A program made the translations under genes and the position numbers. Below are positions 17,748 to 27,653 of a stretch of DNA of 64,000 bases, in pieces. How positions within the stretch are numbered: position 1 is the stretch's first letter; every line of letters starts with the position of its first letter. The notes under the pieces are model-generated. The model worked only from the letters and a program-made list of their open reading frames with translations. It was not told the DNA's origin and searched no databases. Source of the DNA: Acinetobacter calcoaceticus DSM 30006 = CIP 81.8 (GTDB lineage Bacteria; Pseudomonadota; Gammaproteobacteria; Pseudomonadales; Moraxellaceae); contig NZ_KB849779.1 in the NCBI RefSeq assembly GCF_000368965.1, positions 248,001-312,000 of the forward strand. Reading direction: 5' to 3'.

Positions 17748-17770
17748 GGGGGAATCAATTCCCCCTTTTT
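17748..17770 (+). terminator. GC-rich hairpin with T-run on the plus strand
   Basis: GGGGGAAT-CA-ATTCCCCC followed by five T. The T-run follows the stem only on the plus strand, although both flanking genes read leftwards. It may stop antisense transcription entering from the left, or be a bidirectional element with a poor minus-strand tail. Confidence 0.45.
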
Positions 17771-17783
17771 GTATTATTCTAAA

Positions 17784-18458
17784 TTAAGCCACATCTATTG
17801 TAGGTAACTGAGCATAATCTTTTAAAAAGTTATGAAGTTCCTGAACATCCTTGGCAATCGTTAAAGGCTGGAATTGTTGCAGCACTTCAATCGAATGAAC
17901 TCCATAACCAACGCCAATTCGTGGCATGTTTAAACGCTGAGCCATCTCAAGGTCGTAGCTACTATCACCAATCATTACCGCACGCTCAACACTCACCCCA
18001 GTGACTGTTAATATTTCTTGCAACATGAGTGGATCTGGCTTTGATCGAGTTTCATTGGCTGCTCGAGTCACATCAAAAAGATGAGTACTCTGTGTTTTTG
18101 CGATTACACGATCTAACCCACGACGGTTTTTACCCGTCGCGACTGCAAGTTTTAAACCTTGAGCTTTTAAGTCATGTAAGAGCTCTGCAATACCATCAAA
18201 CCATGCATCATTTGTAGAATTCGCAATATAGTGATCGCCATATGCTTTTAGAATTGAATCATGTAACTCAGGTGCTTCTGGGAATAAGGTTTGCATGACT
18301 TCAGGCAAGCCTAAACCAATAATGCTTTTTGCTGCTTCATCGGTTAAAGGTAATTCATGCTGCTCTGCCGCATGCTGCAAGCTAGCAACGATTTGCCCAA
18401 CAGAGTTATATAAAGTCCCATCCCAGTCAAAAATAACTAATTCTGTTTTTAGACTCAT
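17784..18458 (-). CDS. HAD-IA hydrolase, phosphoglycolate phosphatase-like
   Basis: A 224-residue HAD subclass IA phosphatase of the Gph/YjjG type. Motif I is FDWDGTLYNS, motif II LAVATGKNRRGL, the conserved Lys lies in TRSKPDPLML, and motif III is MIGDSSYDLEMAQ. The family removes phosphate from phosphoglycolate or other sugar phosphates; the exact substrate is not shown. It overlaps the rluC stop by 4 nt (ATGA), so the two are translationally coupled, as in many Acinetobacter and Pseudomonas genomes where this gene follows rluC. Confidence 0.88.
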   Translation of the reverse strand: MSLKTELVIFDWDGTLYNSVGQIVASLQHAAEQHELPLTDEAAKSIIGLGLPEVMQTLFPEAPELHDSILKAYGDHYIANSTNDAWFDGIAELLHDLKAQGLKLAVATGKNRRGLDRVIAKTQSTHLFDVTRAANETRSKPDPLMLQEILTVTGVSVERAVMIGDSSYDLEMAQRLNMPRIGVGYGVHSIEVLQQFQPLTIAKDVQELHNFLKDYAQLPTIDVA

Positions 18459-19387
18459 TTTGCCACTCTCAAAGCCTTTAATAACTGGGTCATATCTTCT
18501 GGTAAAGGCGCTTCAATCGGTGGATAACCCGGAATATCTAAACGCATCGCATGTAAGCATAGACGACGTGCTTCAGGCCCAGTGTACGCTGTAGTGTGCC
18601 CATATTTATCATCGCCAATCAACGGGTGTCCAATGCTTAAACCATGCACACGGATCTGATGAGTACGACCTGACAAAGGTGACGCATGAATTAATGTTGC
18701 ATTTTTAAAGCGCTCTGCTACAACCCATTCAGTTTTACTTGGTTTGCCATCTTTAGTCACACGTACACGACGCTCGCCATTTGCCAGTTCATATCGCAAT
18801 AAAGGCGCATCAATCAGTTGTTTATCTAGGCTCACTTGACCTTTAACAATCGCAGCATAGGTCTTACGAATTTTGTGCTCACGCAACATATCTTGTAGTT
18901 GTTTTAAAGTGCTACGTTTTTTACTAATCATGACCAGACCTGAAGTATCACGGTCAATACGATGAATAAGTTCTAAATATTTTTTGCCAGTCGCTGCGCG
19001 TAATGCCTCAATCAAACCATATGCCATACCACTGCCACCATGGACAGCAATACCTGACGGCTTATTAACAACTAATAGACCTTCATCTTCATAGACGATA
19101 CGGCTTAATAAGCTTTGTGCTACATTGTCACTAACAGGAGCGGTTGTTTCATCTTTTTGTTCATAACGAATTGGAGCAACACGAATCTGATCGCCAATCT
19201 CAAGTTTAGTCTCAGCTTTAACACGTTTTTTATTTACTCGAACCTGACTTTCACGAATCAAACGATAAATACGACTTTTAGGTACACCTTTTAAACGCGA
19301 GAACAGGAAATTATCAATTCGCTGTCCTGCTTGATGTTCATCCACCTCAAACCAAGTGACACTTTGCCATTGCTGTGTAGAATTCAT
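18455..19387 (-). CDS. rluC: 23S rRNA pseudouridine synthase RluC
   Basis: RluC isomerises uridines 955, 2504 and 2580 of 23S rRNA in E. coli. The 310-residue protein has an N-terminal S4 RNA-binding domain (about residues 14-80, GQRIDNFLFSRLKGVPKSRI) and the RluA-family catalytic core with the Asp-containing HRIDRDTSGLVMISK motif. A C-terminal RTHQIRVHGLSIGHPLIGDD completes the pattern. RluC and RluD are similar; the S4 start and the adjacent rne make RluC likely, as in other gamma-proteobacteria. It is divergent from rne and followed by the coupled HAD gene. Confidence 0.9.
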   Translation of the reverse strand: MNSTQQWQSVTWFEVDEHQAGQRIDNFLFSRLKGVPKSRIYRLIRESQVRVNKKRVKAETKLEIGDQIRVAPIRYEQKDETTAPVSDNVAQSLLSRIVYEDEGLLVVNKPSGIAVHGGSGMAYGLIEALRAATGKKYLELIHRIDRDTSGLVMISKKRSTLKQLQDMLREHKIRKTYAAIVKGQVSLDKQLIDAPLLRYELANGERRVRVTKDGKPSKTEWVVAERFKNATLIHASPLSGRTHQIRVHGLSIGHPLIGDDKYGHTTAYTGPEARRLCLHAMRLDIPGYPPIEAPLPEDMTQLLKALRVAK

Positions 19388-20108
19388 ACTAATATTTAAA
19401 CCTGAAATTTTGCTAAATTTGATTAATAAATGACCGTTTAGCTTAGTTTTTTCACAAGAAATCTAAGCTTAGCCCATAGGCAGATGCTGCAAGGTTTGAT
19501 ATAGTCAGCGCACGGATACCGCCGTAAGTGAACATCTAATAGGGAATTTCCCTGATTGAAACCTCAATCAAAATGATGCTTTCACCATCAGCTCGGATAG
19601 GTCCTAAAGAATTATGCCGACGCCGAAGGCTTATTATATCGGCAAAATGACAAACTGTTGCGTTTAATTCAGTTTGTTCAAAAAAATATGTTACCAACTC
19701 TAGTTGGTTATGGAACGTAAACTGATACACATCAGACAAATCGCTCCTTAATGTTGCCTTCAGGCTAAAGCGTTGATGCATTGGAACTGCCGAAAGCACC
19801 GATACGATGAACATTCCGTATCAAACTTCTAAAAAGAAGTCACTTCGCGCTCAATGACAGTGAAAGTCATTAACCAATGTACCGCTCACCCGCCAGTGAA
19901 GCACTAAGGAAGTCCGATTTAAAGGTTGAAGCAGTATTGCCTACATCACAGACGAGAATCGAAGTTCAGGCTAAATGTAGCCGGTAACAGATGACTCAGA
20001 CCACAAATATTTTGAGATCTGGGAAATGATCCGTCATGTTCGATGTTCGTTCAGAACCTTTAAGTTTGTGCGATATGTTTGTGTGGGTCACTATTAGGTG
20101 TCACACCC
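19388..20108 (+). promoter_or_regulatory. Long structured leader region of rne
   Basis: About 720 nt between divergent rluC and rne with no credible gene. Local GC is higher than in normal intergenic DNA, and the plus strand contains many perfect hairpins: ACAAACTG/CAGTTTGT (19650-19677), ACCAACT/AGTTGGT (19693-19708), GATACG/CGTATC (19801-19822), ACTTCT/AGAAGT (19825-19840) and GGTGTCACACC (20097-20107), immediately before the ATG. In E. coli a structured rne 5' UTR lets RNase E cut its own mRNA. A similar self-control here is inferred. The promoter is not resolved. Confidence 0.55.
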
Positions 20109-23100
20109 ATGAAACGTATGTTGATTAATGCAACTCACGCAGAAGAAGTCCGCGTTGCACTTATCACTGGTAATCGTCTTTACGATTTTGATTTAGAAAA
20201 TCGTACCCGAGAACAGAAAAAATCCAATATCTATAAAGGCCATGTAACCCGCGTAGAACCTTCTTTAGAAGCTGTGTTTGTTGAATATGGCGCAGGCCGT
20301 CAAGGCTTCTTGTCTATGCGTGAAATTGCGAACAGCTATTTCCAAGCAGACCCGCGACAAACTTCAAACATTCGTGAACTCATCACTGAAGGTACTGAAT
20401 TACTTGTTCAGGTTGAAAAAGAAGAACGTGGTAACAAAGGCGCTGCCCTTTCTACATTCATTTCACTTGCAGGACGTTATTTGGTTCTTATGCCAAACAA
20501 CCCGAAAGGCGGTGGTATTAGCCGTCAAATTTCAGGTTCTGTGCGTGAAGAATTAAAAGAAATTTTAGCTTCTTTAAATTTACCTCGCGGCATGAGCGTT
20601 ATTGTGCGTACCGCAGGTATTGGCCGTACTCAAGAAGAATTACAGTTAGATTTACAGCATTTGCTCGACCTTTGGGCACAAATCCAAGGCACAGCAAGTT
20701 CTGGTCCGTCTCCAATGCTTGTTCACCAAGAAGCTGGTGTAGTAACTCGTGCTATCCGCGATTACTTACGTGATGACGTTGCAGAAATTTTAATTGATAG
20801 CGAACAAGCCTATAACGAAGCTTATAACTTTGTTAAAGCAGTAATGCCTCGTCAATTAGACAAACTTAAAACTTATACTTTAAACGAGCCATTGTTTGCT
20901 CATTTTGGTATTGAAAGCCAAATTCAAACTGCTTACGAGCGTGAAGTAAAACTTCCTTCTGGTGGTTCAATCGTAATTGACCAGACCGAAGCTTTAGTTT
21001 CAATCGACATTAACTCTGCGAAATCGACTCGTGGACATGACGTTGAAGAAACTGCGCTTAATACAAACCTAGAAGCAGCAGAAGAAATTGCTCGCCAACT
21101 TCGTCTTCGTGACATTGGCGGTTTAGTTGTGATCGACTTTATTGACATGACTAAAGAACGCAACCAACGCATGGTTGAAGCAAAACTTCGTGAAGCAACA
21201 CAAAGCGACCGTGCACGTATCCAGTTTGGCCAATTATCTCGTTTTGGCTTAATGGAAATGAGCCGTCAACGTTTACGTCCATCACTTGAAGAAGCAACTG
21301 GATATGTTTGTCCACGCTGTCATGGCACAGGTATGGTCCGTGACTTACGCTCACTTTCGCTTTCAATTATGCGTAAAGTAGAAGAAATTGCACTTCGTGA
21401 ACGTCATGGTGAAGTACAAGTAGAAGTTCCTGTTGAAATTGCAGCGTTCTTACTCAATGAAAAACGCCATAGCCTTGTTTATTTAGAACAAACTTCTAGT
21501 GTTCGTGTGACTATTTTACCTCACCCACACTTAGAAACACCTCATTATGAAATTCAGTACAATCCAGATGGATTTGCACCATCTAGCTATGAGCGTACTG
21601 AAGCAACTCGTTCAAGCGAGAAAGAGTTAGGTTATGAATCTTCTGAATGGCATTTAGAAGAAGCTGATCATGGCCATGCTCATGCAGCTCCTGCTGCAAA
21701 CAACACAGCTGGTCAAAAGAAAGTAAATCAACCAGCTCAACCTGCTGCTGCTCAACCAAGCACTCAAAAAGCAGCGAGCCCTTGTGCATGGTTAGAGAAC
21801 CTTTTTGTTCAAAAACAAGCTAAAACTGTTGACCAATCTCGTTCGGCACAGAACGCTGCTGCGTCAATTGAACAAATGGTGAATACTGGCGCTGTAAGCC
21901 GTGGCCAGTTTGGACAAGTCGTAGTACCAGCAGTTGCTGAAGTTGTTTCAGCGCCATCTAACAATGCTTATATTTCGCAATCTCCTGCTAAACAGGAAGT
22001 TCGTGAGAATGTTGAAAAAGACGAGAAAGTACAACAACGTCCAAACAACAAAAAACGTAAGCACAAAGAGCAACGTGAACAACATCACCATACTCAAGAG
22101 CCACAACAACAGCAGCAACAACCACAACAGGTTCATGAAGAAGTTGTACAGTTATCACGTCAAGAACAACGTGAGTTAAAACGTCAACAAAAACGTCCGC
22201 ACCCTGATCAGCCACATCCACAACATCAAAATGATGGACAACAAACTGAAAATGCCGTGCCGCGTCGTGACCGTAATAATCAACAACGTCCGAACCGTCC
22301 GAATCGCCACCGCGATCCAAGCGTATTAAATGAAAATCAAAATGCGCCGGCACCAGTAGTTGTTGATGAGAAACAAATTAAGGTTGATTTGATCGATGCT
22401 CCAAAGCATGAAGTCATGAATACAGCCTTAGTGATCAATGTTGATCAGGCACAAAGCGAAATTATCGCTTTAACTCCTGAGCAGCCTGTTAAACGTACTG
22501 AAACAGCACCTGTTGTTGAAGTCGTTCAAGAGCCAGCTCCAGCACCTATTGCTGTTGTAGAAGAGACGGTAACTGCTGAAGCAGAAGAAACTACTCCTCC
22601 TCCAGCACACAACAAAAATCAACCGCAAATTCAACGTGCGAGTAATGATCCTCGTATGCGTCGCCGTGAACAACGCAACGCAAAACGTGCCAAAGCTGCG
22701 GTACCGTCTATTGCCCCATCGCAAATTCCAACTTTGGCGCAATACACAATTGGTAGCTTGATTCGTCATGTTTATGGTGAAGACTGCACAGTATTGATTG
22801 AACAGTTTGGTTTAGTTCCAACGTTTAATCGTGCATTGCTGAAATTTGCCGAACAGTACGCAAGTACTCTAGTAACAGAAGTCGCGTCTGATGCTGAAGA
22901 CAAGAAGCCTGTTACTCGTGATGCAGAGCTTCCAAGCAACAAACCATCACAAGAAGCAGAGCCTGCGCCTGTACTTGCATTGACGCCACAAAAAGAGTCG
23001 ACACCACGTGTTGCTAATGATCCACGTGAGCGTCGTCGTTTAGCAAAACTTGCTGCTGAACAAGCTTTTGAGCAAGTTAAACAACAACACTCTGCACCAG

Positions 23101-23453
23101 AAGAAGCTGCTCCTGTAGCTCCGGTTGTTGAAGAAACTGTTGTTGCTCCTGTTGCTGAAACGCAAGCACCTGTTGAGTCAAAACAACAACCGCTTGAGCT
23201 TGATCAGGTGACTGAAGTAGCGCAAAGTGAAACAAGCGCAGAAGAAGTACCAGCGACAACTGTGGTTGAAGCTCCGGCTGTGAAACAACCGAGAGCAAAA
23301 GCCAAAGCAGCCACTGAACAAGCTGTAGCACCCGTAGAAGCTAATGCAGAGGTTGAATCAGAAGATTCTAAGGCAGATCTGGACAAACCAAATCGCCCTC
23401 CTCGTCGTCCTCGTGGTCGTCCACCAAAGAAAGCAAATCCTGTAGCTGAGTAA
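20109..23453 (+). CDS. rne: Ribonuclease E
   Basis: Essential endonuclease of mRNA decay and rRNA/tRNA maturation, scaffold of the degradosome on the inner membrane. Starting at the ATG of [18 protein letters not shown] the protein has about 1114 residues; the upstream in-frame ATG at 20079 is not the family start. The catalytic half (about residues 1-520) has the S1 domain, DNase-I-like SIDINS and VVIDFIDM metal sites and the zinc link CPRCHGTG. The rest is disordered, rich in Gln, Glu, Pro, Ala and Arg, with a His/Gln run around residue 660. Such tails recruit partners but vary between species. A UUCG-loop terminator follows. Confidence 0.96.
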   Translation: MKRMLINATHAEEVRVALITGNRLYDFDLENRTREQKKSNIYKGHVTRVEPSLEAVFVEYGAGRQGFLSMREIANSYFQADPRQTSNIRELITEGTELLVQVEKEERGNKGAALSTFISLAGRYLVLMPNNPKGGGISRQISGSVREELKEILASLNLPRGMSVIVRTAGIGRTQEELQLDLQHLLDLWAQIQGTASSGPSPMLVHQEAGVVTRAIRDYLRDDVAEILIDSEQAYNEAYNFVKAVMPRQLDKLKTYTLNEPLFAHFGIESQIQTAYEREVKLPSGGSIVIDQTEALVSIDINSAKSTRGHDVEETALNTNLEAAEEIARQLRLRDIGGLVVIDFIDMTKERNQRMVEAKLREATQSDRARIQFGQLSRFGLMEMSRQRLRPSLEEATGYVCPRCHGTGMVRDLRSLSLSIMRKVEEIALRERHGEVQVEVPVEIAAFLLNEKRHSLVYLEQTSSVRVTILPHPHLETPHYEIQYNPDGFAPSSYERTEATRSSEKELGYESSEWHLEEADHGHAHAAPAANNTAGQKKVNQPAQPAAAQPSTQKAASPCAWLENLFVQKQAKTVDQSRSAQNAAASIEQMVNTGAVSRGQFGQVVVPAVAEVVSAPSNNAYISQSPAKQEVRENVEKDEKVQQRPNNKKRKHKEQREQHHHTQEPQQQQQQPQQVHEEVVQLSRQEQRELKRQQKRPHPDQPHPQHQNDGQQTENAVPRRDRNNQQRPNRPNRHRDPSVLNENQNAPAPVVVDEKQIKVDLIDAPKHEVMNTALVINVDQAQSEIIALTPEQPVKRTETAPVVEVVQEPAPAPIAVVEETVTAEAEETTPPPAHNKNQPQIQRASNDPRMRRREQRNAKRAKAAVPSIAPSQIPTLAQYTIGSLIRHVYGEDCTVLIEQFGLVPTFNRALLKFAEQYASTLVTEVASDAEDKKPVTRDAELPSNKPSQEAEPAPVLALTPQKESTPRVANDPRERRRLAKLAAEQAFEQVKQQHSAPEEAAPVAPVVEETVVAPVAETQAPVESKQQPLELDQVTEVAQSETSAEEVPATTVVEAPAVKQPRAKAKAATEQAVAPVEANAEVESEDSKADLDKPNRPPRRPRGRPPKKANPVAE

Positions 23454-23483
23454 ATCATTTGCTCAATTGCAGCTAATTTAAAC

Positions 23484-23516
23484 AAACCTAGTCATTTCGA
23501 TGACTAGGTTTTTTTT
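23484..23516 (+). terminator. rne terminator with UUCG tetraloop
   Basis: AAACCTAGTCAT-TTCG-ATGACTAGGTTT is a 12-bp perfect stem closed by the exceptionally stable UUCG loop, with a following run of eight T. Confidence 0.9.
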
Positions 23517-23644
23517 GTTATTTTTAACCAATTAGGTTGATTGCACTAGAAGAAAAGTTTTAAAAGCATGGTGAACCATGAAAAATACTGTACTTTTGCC
23601 AACGCAACCTTTTTTGGATTGATCGAAAAATAAATAGGATTGAT

Positions 23645-25486
23645 ATGAGCCAGACAACACAGACCGATATCATTACGCTTGGTGATGTTGCAACAAGACT
23701 TCCTAGCTTCATCCCCAAAGTACCCCATATCCTGAATGGTCTTAAACAGGCTTACTTAAGAACAGTAAATACACCAACAGGATTAGGTGTAGCTTTTGAA
23801 AAAGCTGTTAAGCGAAATCCGCAAGGTATTGCATTATTATTTGAAGATCAAAGTTATTCTTATGAAGCTTTAAACGAATGGGCTAACCAGATTTCTCACT
23901 ACTATCTCTCTCTCGGCGCACGTAAAGGTGACGTGATTGCAGTAATGGTTGAAAACCGTTCTGAACTTATTGCCACGATTGTAGGTTTAGCTAAAATTGG
24001 GGTAACTATTGCGCTGGTTAATACCTCTCAAGTAGGTAAAGTCCTCGCTCATAGTATCAATCTTGTCAAACCAATTGCCGTCATTGCAGGTGAAGAAGTT
24101 CGAGCAGTAATTGATGAAATTCGTCAGGACCTGAATGTTCCTAAAGATCGTTTCCATTGGTTTGCAGATCAAGCTACACGTCAAGATCAGGGAACAGCGC
24201 CTCAAGGTTATGCCAATCTTGCAAAAGAAATTGATCAGTTTCCAAAATTTAATCCATCAACCACAAATTCTGTTCATGGAAATGATGGTCTATTTTATAT
24301 TTACACATCTGGCACAACAGGTTTACCAAAAGCTGTTGTTTTCAAACATAGTCGCTGGACGCTGGCATATGGCACCTATGGGCACATTTTGAACCTTGGT
24401 CCAGATGATGTGATGTATGTAACCTTACCGCTTTACCATGCAACAGGTGTGGTTGTGTGTTGGTGTGGGGTGATTGCAGGAAGTTCTACCCTTGCAATTC
24501 GACGTAAATATTCAACCAGTGCGTTCTGGAAAGATGTTCAGAAATTTAATGCCTCTGCAATTGGATATGTTGGAGAGCTTTGCCGCTATTTAATGGATGC
24601 CCCTACTACAGAAATTGACCGTGCTCACCGTGTAACCAAAATGATCGGCAATGGCATGCGTCCAAATATCTGGGATAAGTTCAAACAACGCTTTGGCGTC
24701 CAAGAAGTTCTTGAGCTTTATGCTTCAAGTGAGGGTAATGTCGGGTTTAGTAATATTTTTAACTTTGACAACACAGTCGGCTTCTCTCTTATGCCATACG
24801 CGGTCATTCAGTTTGATAAAGAAAAGAATGAGCCTGTACGCGATAAAAATGGCTGGTGTAAAAAAGTTAAAGCAGGTGAAGTTGGTTTGCTTGTAGGCAA
24901 AATTACCAGTCGCTTTCCTTTCGATGGCTATACCGATCCTGAAAAGAATAAATCTGTGATTATGCAAGATATCTTTAAAAAAGGTGATTCATATTTCAAT
25001 ACAGGTGATCTTGTCCGTAACATTGGTTTCCGTCATGCTCAATTTGTTGACCGCTTAGGAGATACCTTCCGCTGGAAAGGTGAAAATGTATCTACGACTG
25101 AAGTTGAAAACATGGTTTGTGAATACGACAAGATCGCTGAAGCGGTGGTCTATGGCGTAGAAATTCCAAATACCAATGGTCGTGCTGGTATGGCAGCAAT
25201 CACACTTGCTGATGGTGCTGAGTTAAATGAGTCTGATTTAACAGAAATGGTAACGATATTTAAAAAATGCCTACCGGCTTACGCAGTACCCGTGTTTTTA
25301 CGTGTGCAGGCTAAAGTTGAAACAACAGGTACTTTTAAATATCAAAAGAATAAATTGAAGGAAGATTCGTTTAATCCAGGCAAAACTTCTGAACGTTTAC
25401 TCGCTTTATTACCTGGTGCGAACAGTTATTGTGACGTCACAACTGAAATTTTTGACAATATTCAGGCATATAAATACCGTTTTTAG
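23645..25486 (+). CDS. Long-chain acyl-CoA synthetase, FATP-like
   Basis: A 613-residue AMP-forming ligase that activates long- or very-long-chain fatty acids with CoA. The P-loop-like signature is YIYTSGTTGLPKAVVF; GDTFRWKGENVSTTEVE near the C-terminus matches the conserved hinge of the FATP branch; and ELYASSEGNVGFSN is the acyl/adenylate motif. The FATP type (YVTLPLYHATGVVV) differs from classic FadD by its N-terminal region. It is a single gene, with tRNA-Lys genes downstream. The exact chain length preference is unknown. Confidence 0.88.
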   Translation: MSQTTQTDIITLGDVATRLPSFIPKVPHILNGLKQAYLRTVNTPTGLGVAFEKAVKRNPQGIALLFEDQSYSYEALNEWANQISHYYLSLGARKGDVIAVMVENRSELIATIVGLAKIGVTIALVNTSQVGKVLAHSINLVKPIAVIAGEEVRAVIDEIRQDLNVPKDRFHWFADQATRQDQGTAPQGYANLAKEIDQFPKFNPSTTNSVHGNDGLFYIYTSGTTGLPKAVVFKHSRWTLAYGTYGHILNLGPDDVMYVTLPLYHATGVVVCWCGVIAGSSTLAIRRKYSTSAFWKDVQKFNASAIGYVGELCRYLMDAPTTEIDRAHRVTKMIGNGMRPNIWDKFKQRFGVQEVLELYASSEGNVGFSNIFNFDNTVGFSLMPYAVIQFDKEKNEPVRDKNGWCKKVKAGEVGLLVGKITSRFPFDGYTDPEKNKSVIMQDIFKKGDSYFNTGDLVRNIGFRHAQFVDRLGDTFRWKGENVSTTEVENMVCEYDKIAEAVVYGVEIPNTNGRAGMAAITLADGAELNESDLTEMVTIFKKCLPAYAVPVFLRVQAKVETTGTFKYQKNKLKEDSFNPGKTSERLLALLPGANSYCDVTTEIFDNIQAYKYRF

Positions 25487-25558
25487 TTCATTTTTTAGCT
25501 AAACAAGAGGAAATCGTGCTTTTTATAGGCAATCATGCAAATGTTTTTGATTTACCTC

Positions 25559-25586
25559 TTGTGTTAGTTGAATAACTTGCTAAAAT
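25559..25586 (+). promoter_or_regulatory. Likely promoter of the tRNA-Lys pair
   Basis: TTGTGT (25559-25564) and TAAAAT (25581-25586) are separated by 16 nt and lie about 20 nt before the mature tRNA-Lys 5' end. Spacing and position suit a sigma-70 promoter. Confidence 0.5.
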
Positions 25587-25606
25587 ACGCGACATCAAAA
25601 CGATAC

Positions 25607-25682
25607 GGGTCGTTAGCTCAGTTGGTAGAGCAGCGGACTTTTAATCCGTTGGTCCCGCGTTCGAGTCGCGGACGACCCACCA
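25607..25682 (+). tRNA. tRNA-Lys (anticodon UUU), copy 1
   Basis: A 76-nt cloverleaf. The acceptor GGGTCGT pairs with ACGACCC, then A and an encoded CCA end. The anticodon arm reads GCGGA-CTTTTAA-TCCGT with UUU at 34-36, and the T arm has CGCGTTCGAGTCGCG. It reads Lys AAA/AAG codons. Confidence 0.97.
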
Positions 25683-25703
25683 CTTATCTGTTTTGACCTA
25701 TTT

Positions 25704-25779
25704 GGGTCGTTAGCTCAGCTGGTAGAGCAGCGGACTTTTAATTCGTTGGTCCCGCGTTCGAATCGCGGACGACCCACCA
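25704..25779 (+). tRNA. tRNA-Lys (anticodon UUU), copy 2
   Basis: A near copy of the first tRNA-Lys, 21 nt downstream, with CCA encoded. Three visible differences are CTGG for TTGG in the D loop, TTCG for TCCG in the anticodon arm, which turns G30-C40 into a G-U pair, and a GAA for GAG change in the T loop. It should still fold and be charged. Both copies share one terminator. Confidence 0.96.
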
Positions 25780-25785
25780 AATTCT

Positions 25786-25816
25786 AAAAAGCCTCTCACT
25801 GCGAGAGGCTTTTTTT
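25786..25816 (+). terminator. Terminator after tRNA-Lys copy 2
   Basis: AAAAAGCCTCTC-ACTGC-GAGAGGCTTTTTTT, a strong GC stem with T-run, between the tRNA pair and the convergent LysR gene; bidirectional in shape. Confidence 0.85.
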
Positions 25817-25842
25817 ATTGTTATCTTATTTTAATTTCATGA

Positions 25843-26739
25843 CTAAAAGATGACGATGCATCTCTTATATAGAACCTCTTTAACCCATTCCATAAAAATT
25901 TCTAACCGTTTAGGAATATAACTTCGGTTCGGATATAAAATATTGAGTGGCAAAGATTGAGGCGTATGTGCGCTTAGCACTTCAACCAAAGTTCCTTGCT
26001 CAATTTTCTCCTGAACATCATAGTAAGGTAGTTGAATAATTCCTAAACCTGCACAAGCCGCAGCAATATAGGCTTCTGTATTATTCACACTCAACGCACT
26101 GTCCATCATCACTGTTCCATCTTGATATAAAAATACACCCTGTTTTTCCCCTACCGCTCCTGCGTAGTTAATCAGTTTGTGTTGAGATAAATCTTCTAAT
26201 TGTTCAGGAATACCATAATGTTCCAGATAATCGGGACTTGCACAGTTCACCATAATCAAGTTGCCAACGAATTTCGCGATCAAACTACTATTGTCTAGCT
26301 GCCCCACCCGAACAACACAATCAATCCCTTTCTCGATCAAGTCAGTGATGTCATCAGAGCTATTCAGTTGTAAATGGATATCTGGATAGCGGCTATAAAA
26401 ATCGGGAAGTACTGGAATAATGACTTGATGCACTATTCGGCTGGGCATTGAAACTTTTAGTGTGCCACGGTAATGCTGCTTTTGCGCCTGTATAAGTTGT
26501 TCTAATTGCTCATAATCAAATAATAGATTTTGACATTCGGGCAATATCCTTTGCCCATCTTGCGTAAGACTTACTTTACGGGTGGTTCGGTGAAATAACC
26601 GAACACCATAGTGAGTTTCAAGTTGCTGAATTGCACTCGTCACTGTCGAACGAGGTAAATCGAGCTGATTTGCCACTTCACTAAAGCTTTGTCGTTTAGC
26701 AACTTCTGTAAAAATAAAAAACTGCTGCAACCGATCCAT
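25843..26739 (-). CDS. LysR-family regulator, divergent from the SDR gene
   Basis: A 298-residue LysR regulator of the group beginning MDRLQQFFIFTEVAKRQSFS, with an N-terminal helix-turn-helix (DLPRSTVTSAIQQLETHYG, about residues 27-46) and the family's C-terminal effector domain. It is divergent from an SDR oxidoreductase gene with about 112 nt between, the classic LysR arrangement, so it probably controls that gene and itself. The stop lies 26 nt past the tRNA terminator. The effector is unknown. Confidence 0.88.
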   Translation of the reverse strand: MDRLQQFFIFTEVAKRQSFSEVANQLDLPRSTVTSAIQQLETHYGVRLFHRTTRKVSLTQDGQRILPECQNLLFDYEQLEQLIQAQKQHYRGTLKVSMPSRIVHQVIIPVLPDFYSRYPDIHLQLNSSDDITDLIEKGIDCVVRVGQLDNSSLIAKFVGNLIMVNCASPDYLEHYGIPEQLEDLSQHKLINYAGAVGEKQGVFLYQDGTVMMDSALSVNNTEAYIAAACAGLGIIQLPYYDVQEKIEQGTLVEVLSAHTPQSLPLNILYPNRSYIPKRLEIFMEWVKEVLYKRCIVIF

Positions 26740-26851
26740 TTAATTGTTCGTATTTTCTGAATAGTTAAACCAAACTAGCATAATTGATCAAAAATTACCG
26801 CCAATCTAGACTAAAAACACATTAGAACAAGTCATCATAGGAACAATCATC

Positions 26852-27607
26852 ATGGCAACTCATACTCTCAAAGACAAAGTTGTACTGATTACAGGCGGTG
26901 CAAAAAACTTAGGCGGACTCATTAGCCGTAAATTTGCAGAACAAGGTGCAAAAATCGCAATTCATTACAATAGCGCTGCAACTCAGGCAGATGCTGAGCA
27001 GACGCTCGCAGATGTAACAGCTTTAGGTGTAGACGCTGTTTTAATTCAAGCAGACTTAACGGATATTGATAATATCGAAAAGCTCTTCTTAGACACCAAA
27101 CAGCATTTTGGTGGAATTGATATTGCTATTAATACAGTTGGAAAGGTTTTGAAAAAATCCTTCTTGGAAACCACAGAACAAGAGTTTGATAGCATGAGCG
27201 ATATCAACTCAAAAATTGCCTATTTCTTTATTCAGTCGGCTGGTCGACATTTAAATAACGGCGGAAAAATCTGCTCAATCGTCACTTCGCTTCTTGCAGC
27301 TTACACTGGGCTGTACTCAACCTATGAAGGCTTAAAAGCGCCTGTTGAGCATTACACCCGCGCTGCATCAAAAGAATTTGGAGACCGTCAGATTTCTGTG
27401 ACTGCTGTTGCACCTGGACCTATGGATACACCGTTCTTTTATGGTCAGGAATCTGCCGAAGCAGTGGCTTATCATAAATCAGCTTCAGCTTTAGGCGGGC
27501 TTACTAAAATTGAAGATATTGAGCCATTAGTTCGCTTTCTGGTGACCGATGGTTGGTGGATTACCGGTCAAACTATTTTTGCAAATGGTGGCTATACCAC
27601 TCGCTAA
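26852..27607 (+). CDS. SDR-family oxidoreductase
   Basis: A 251-residue short-chain dehydrogenase/reductase. The N-terminal Rossmann segment shows TGGAKNLGGLISRKFAEQG, a TGxxxxxG-type nucleotide-binding motif (about residues 14-31). The catalytic triad is atypical: the position of the YxxxK motif reads YSTYEGLKAPVEHYTRAASKE near residue 150, with Tyr and Lys recognisable, and the serine of the SIVTSLLAAYTG segment lies before it. NAD(P)-dependent redox of a small hydroxy or keto compound is expected. It is divergent from a LysR gene, its probable regulator. Confidence 0.85.
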   Translation: MATHTLKDKVVLITGGAKNLGGLISRKFAEQGAKIAIHYNSAATQADAEQTLADVTALGVDAVLIQADLTDIDNIEKLFLDTKQHFGGIDIAINTVGKVLKKSFLETTEQEFDSMSDINSKIAYFFIQSAGRHLNNGGKICSIVTSLLAAYTGLYSTYEGLKAPVEHYTRAASKEFGDRQISVTAVAPGPMDTPFFYGQESAEAVAYHKSASALGGLTKIEDIEPLVRFLVTDGWWITGQTIFANGGYTTR

Positions 27608-27611
27608 AATA

Positions 27612-27641
27612 AAAAAAGCCGCATCTGATGACGCGGCTTTT
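27612..27641 (+). terminator. Bidirectional terminator between SDR and hemW genes
   Basis: AAAAAGCCGC and GCGGCTTTTT arms around a loop of about nine bases, between convergent genes; the A/T flanks serve both directions. Confidence 0.8.
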
Positions 27642-27653
27642 TAGTTTGTTTAA

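Noticed and set aside
19536..19814. A 92-codon minus-strand frame in the rne leader
   Set aside because: The region is full of hairpins and shows no family match or ribosome site; the structured leader reading explains it better.
21948..22353. Several antisense frames opposite the rne tail, one with a leucine-rich sequence
   Set aside because: They follow from the repetitive Gln/His/Pro codons of rne read backwards.
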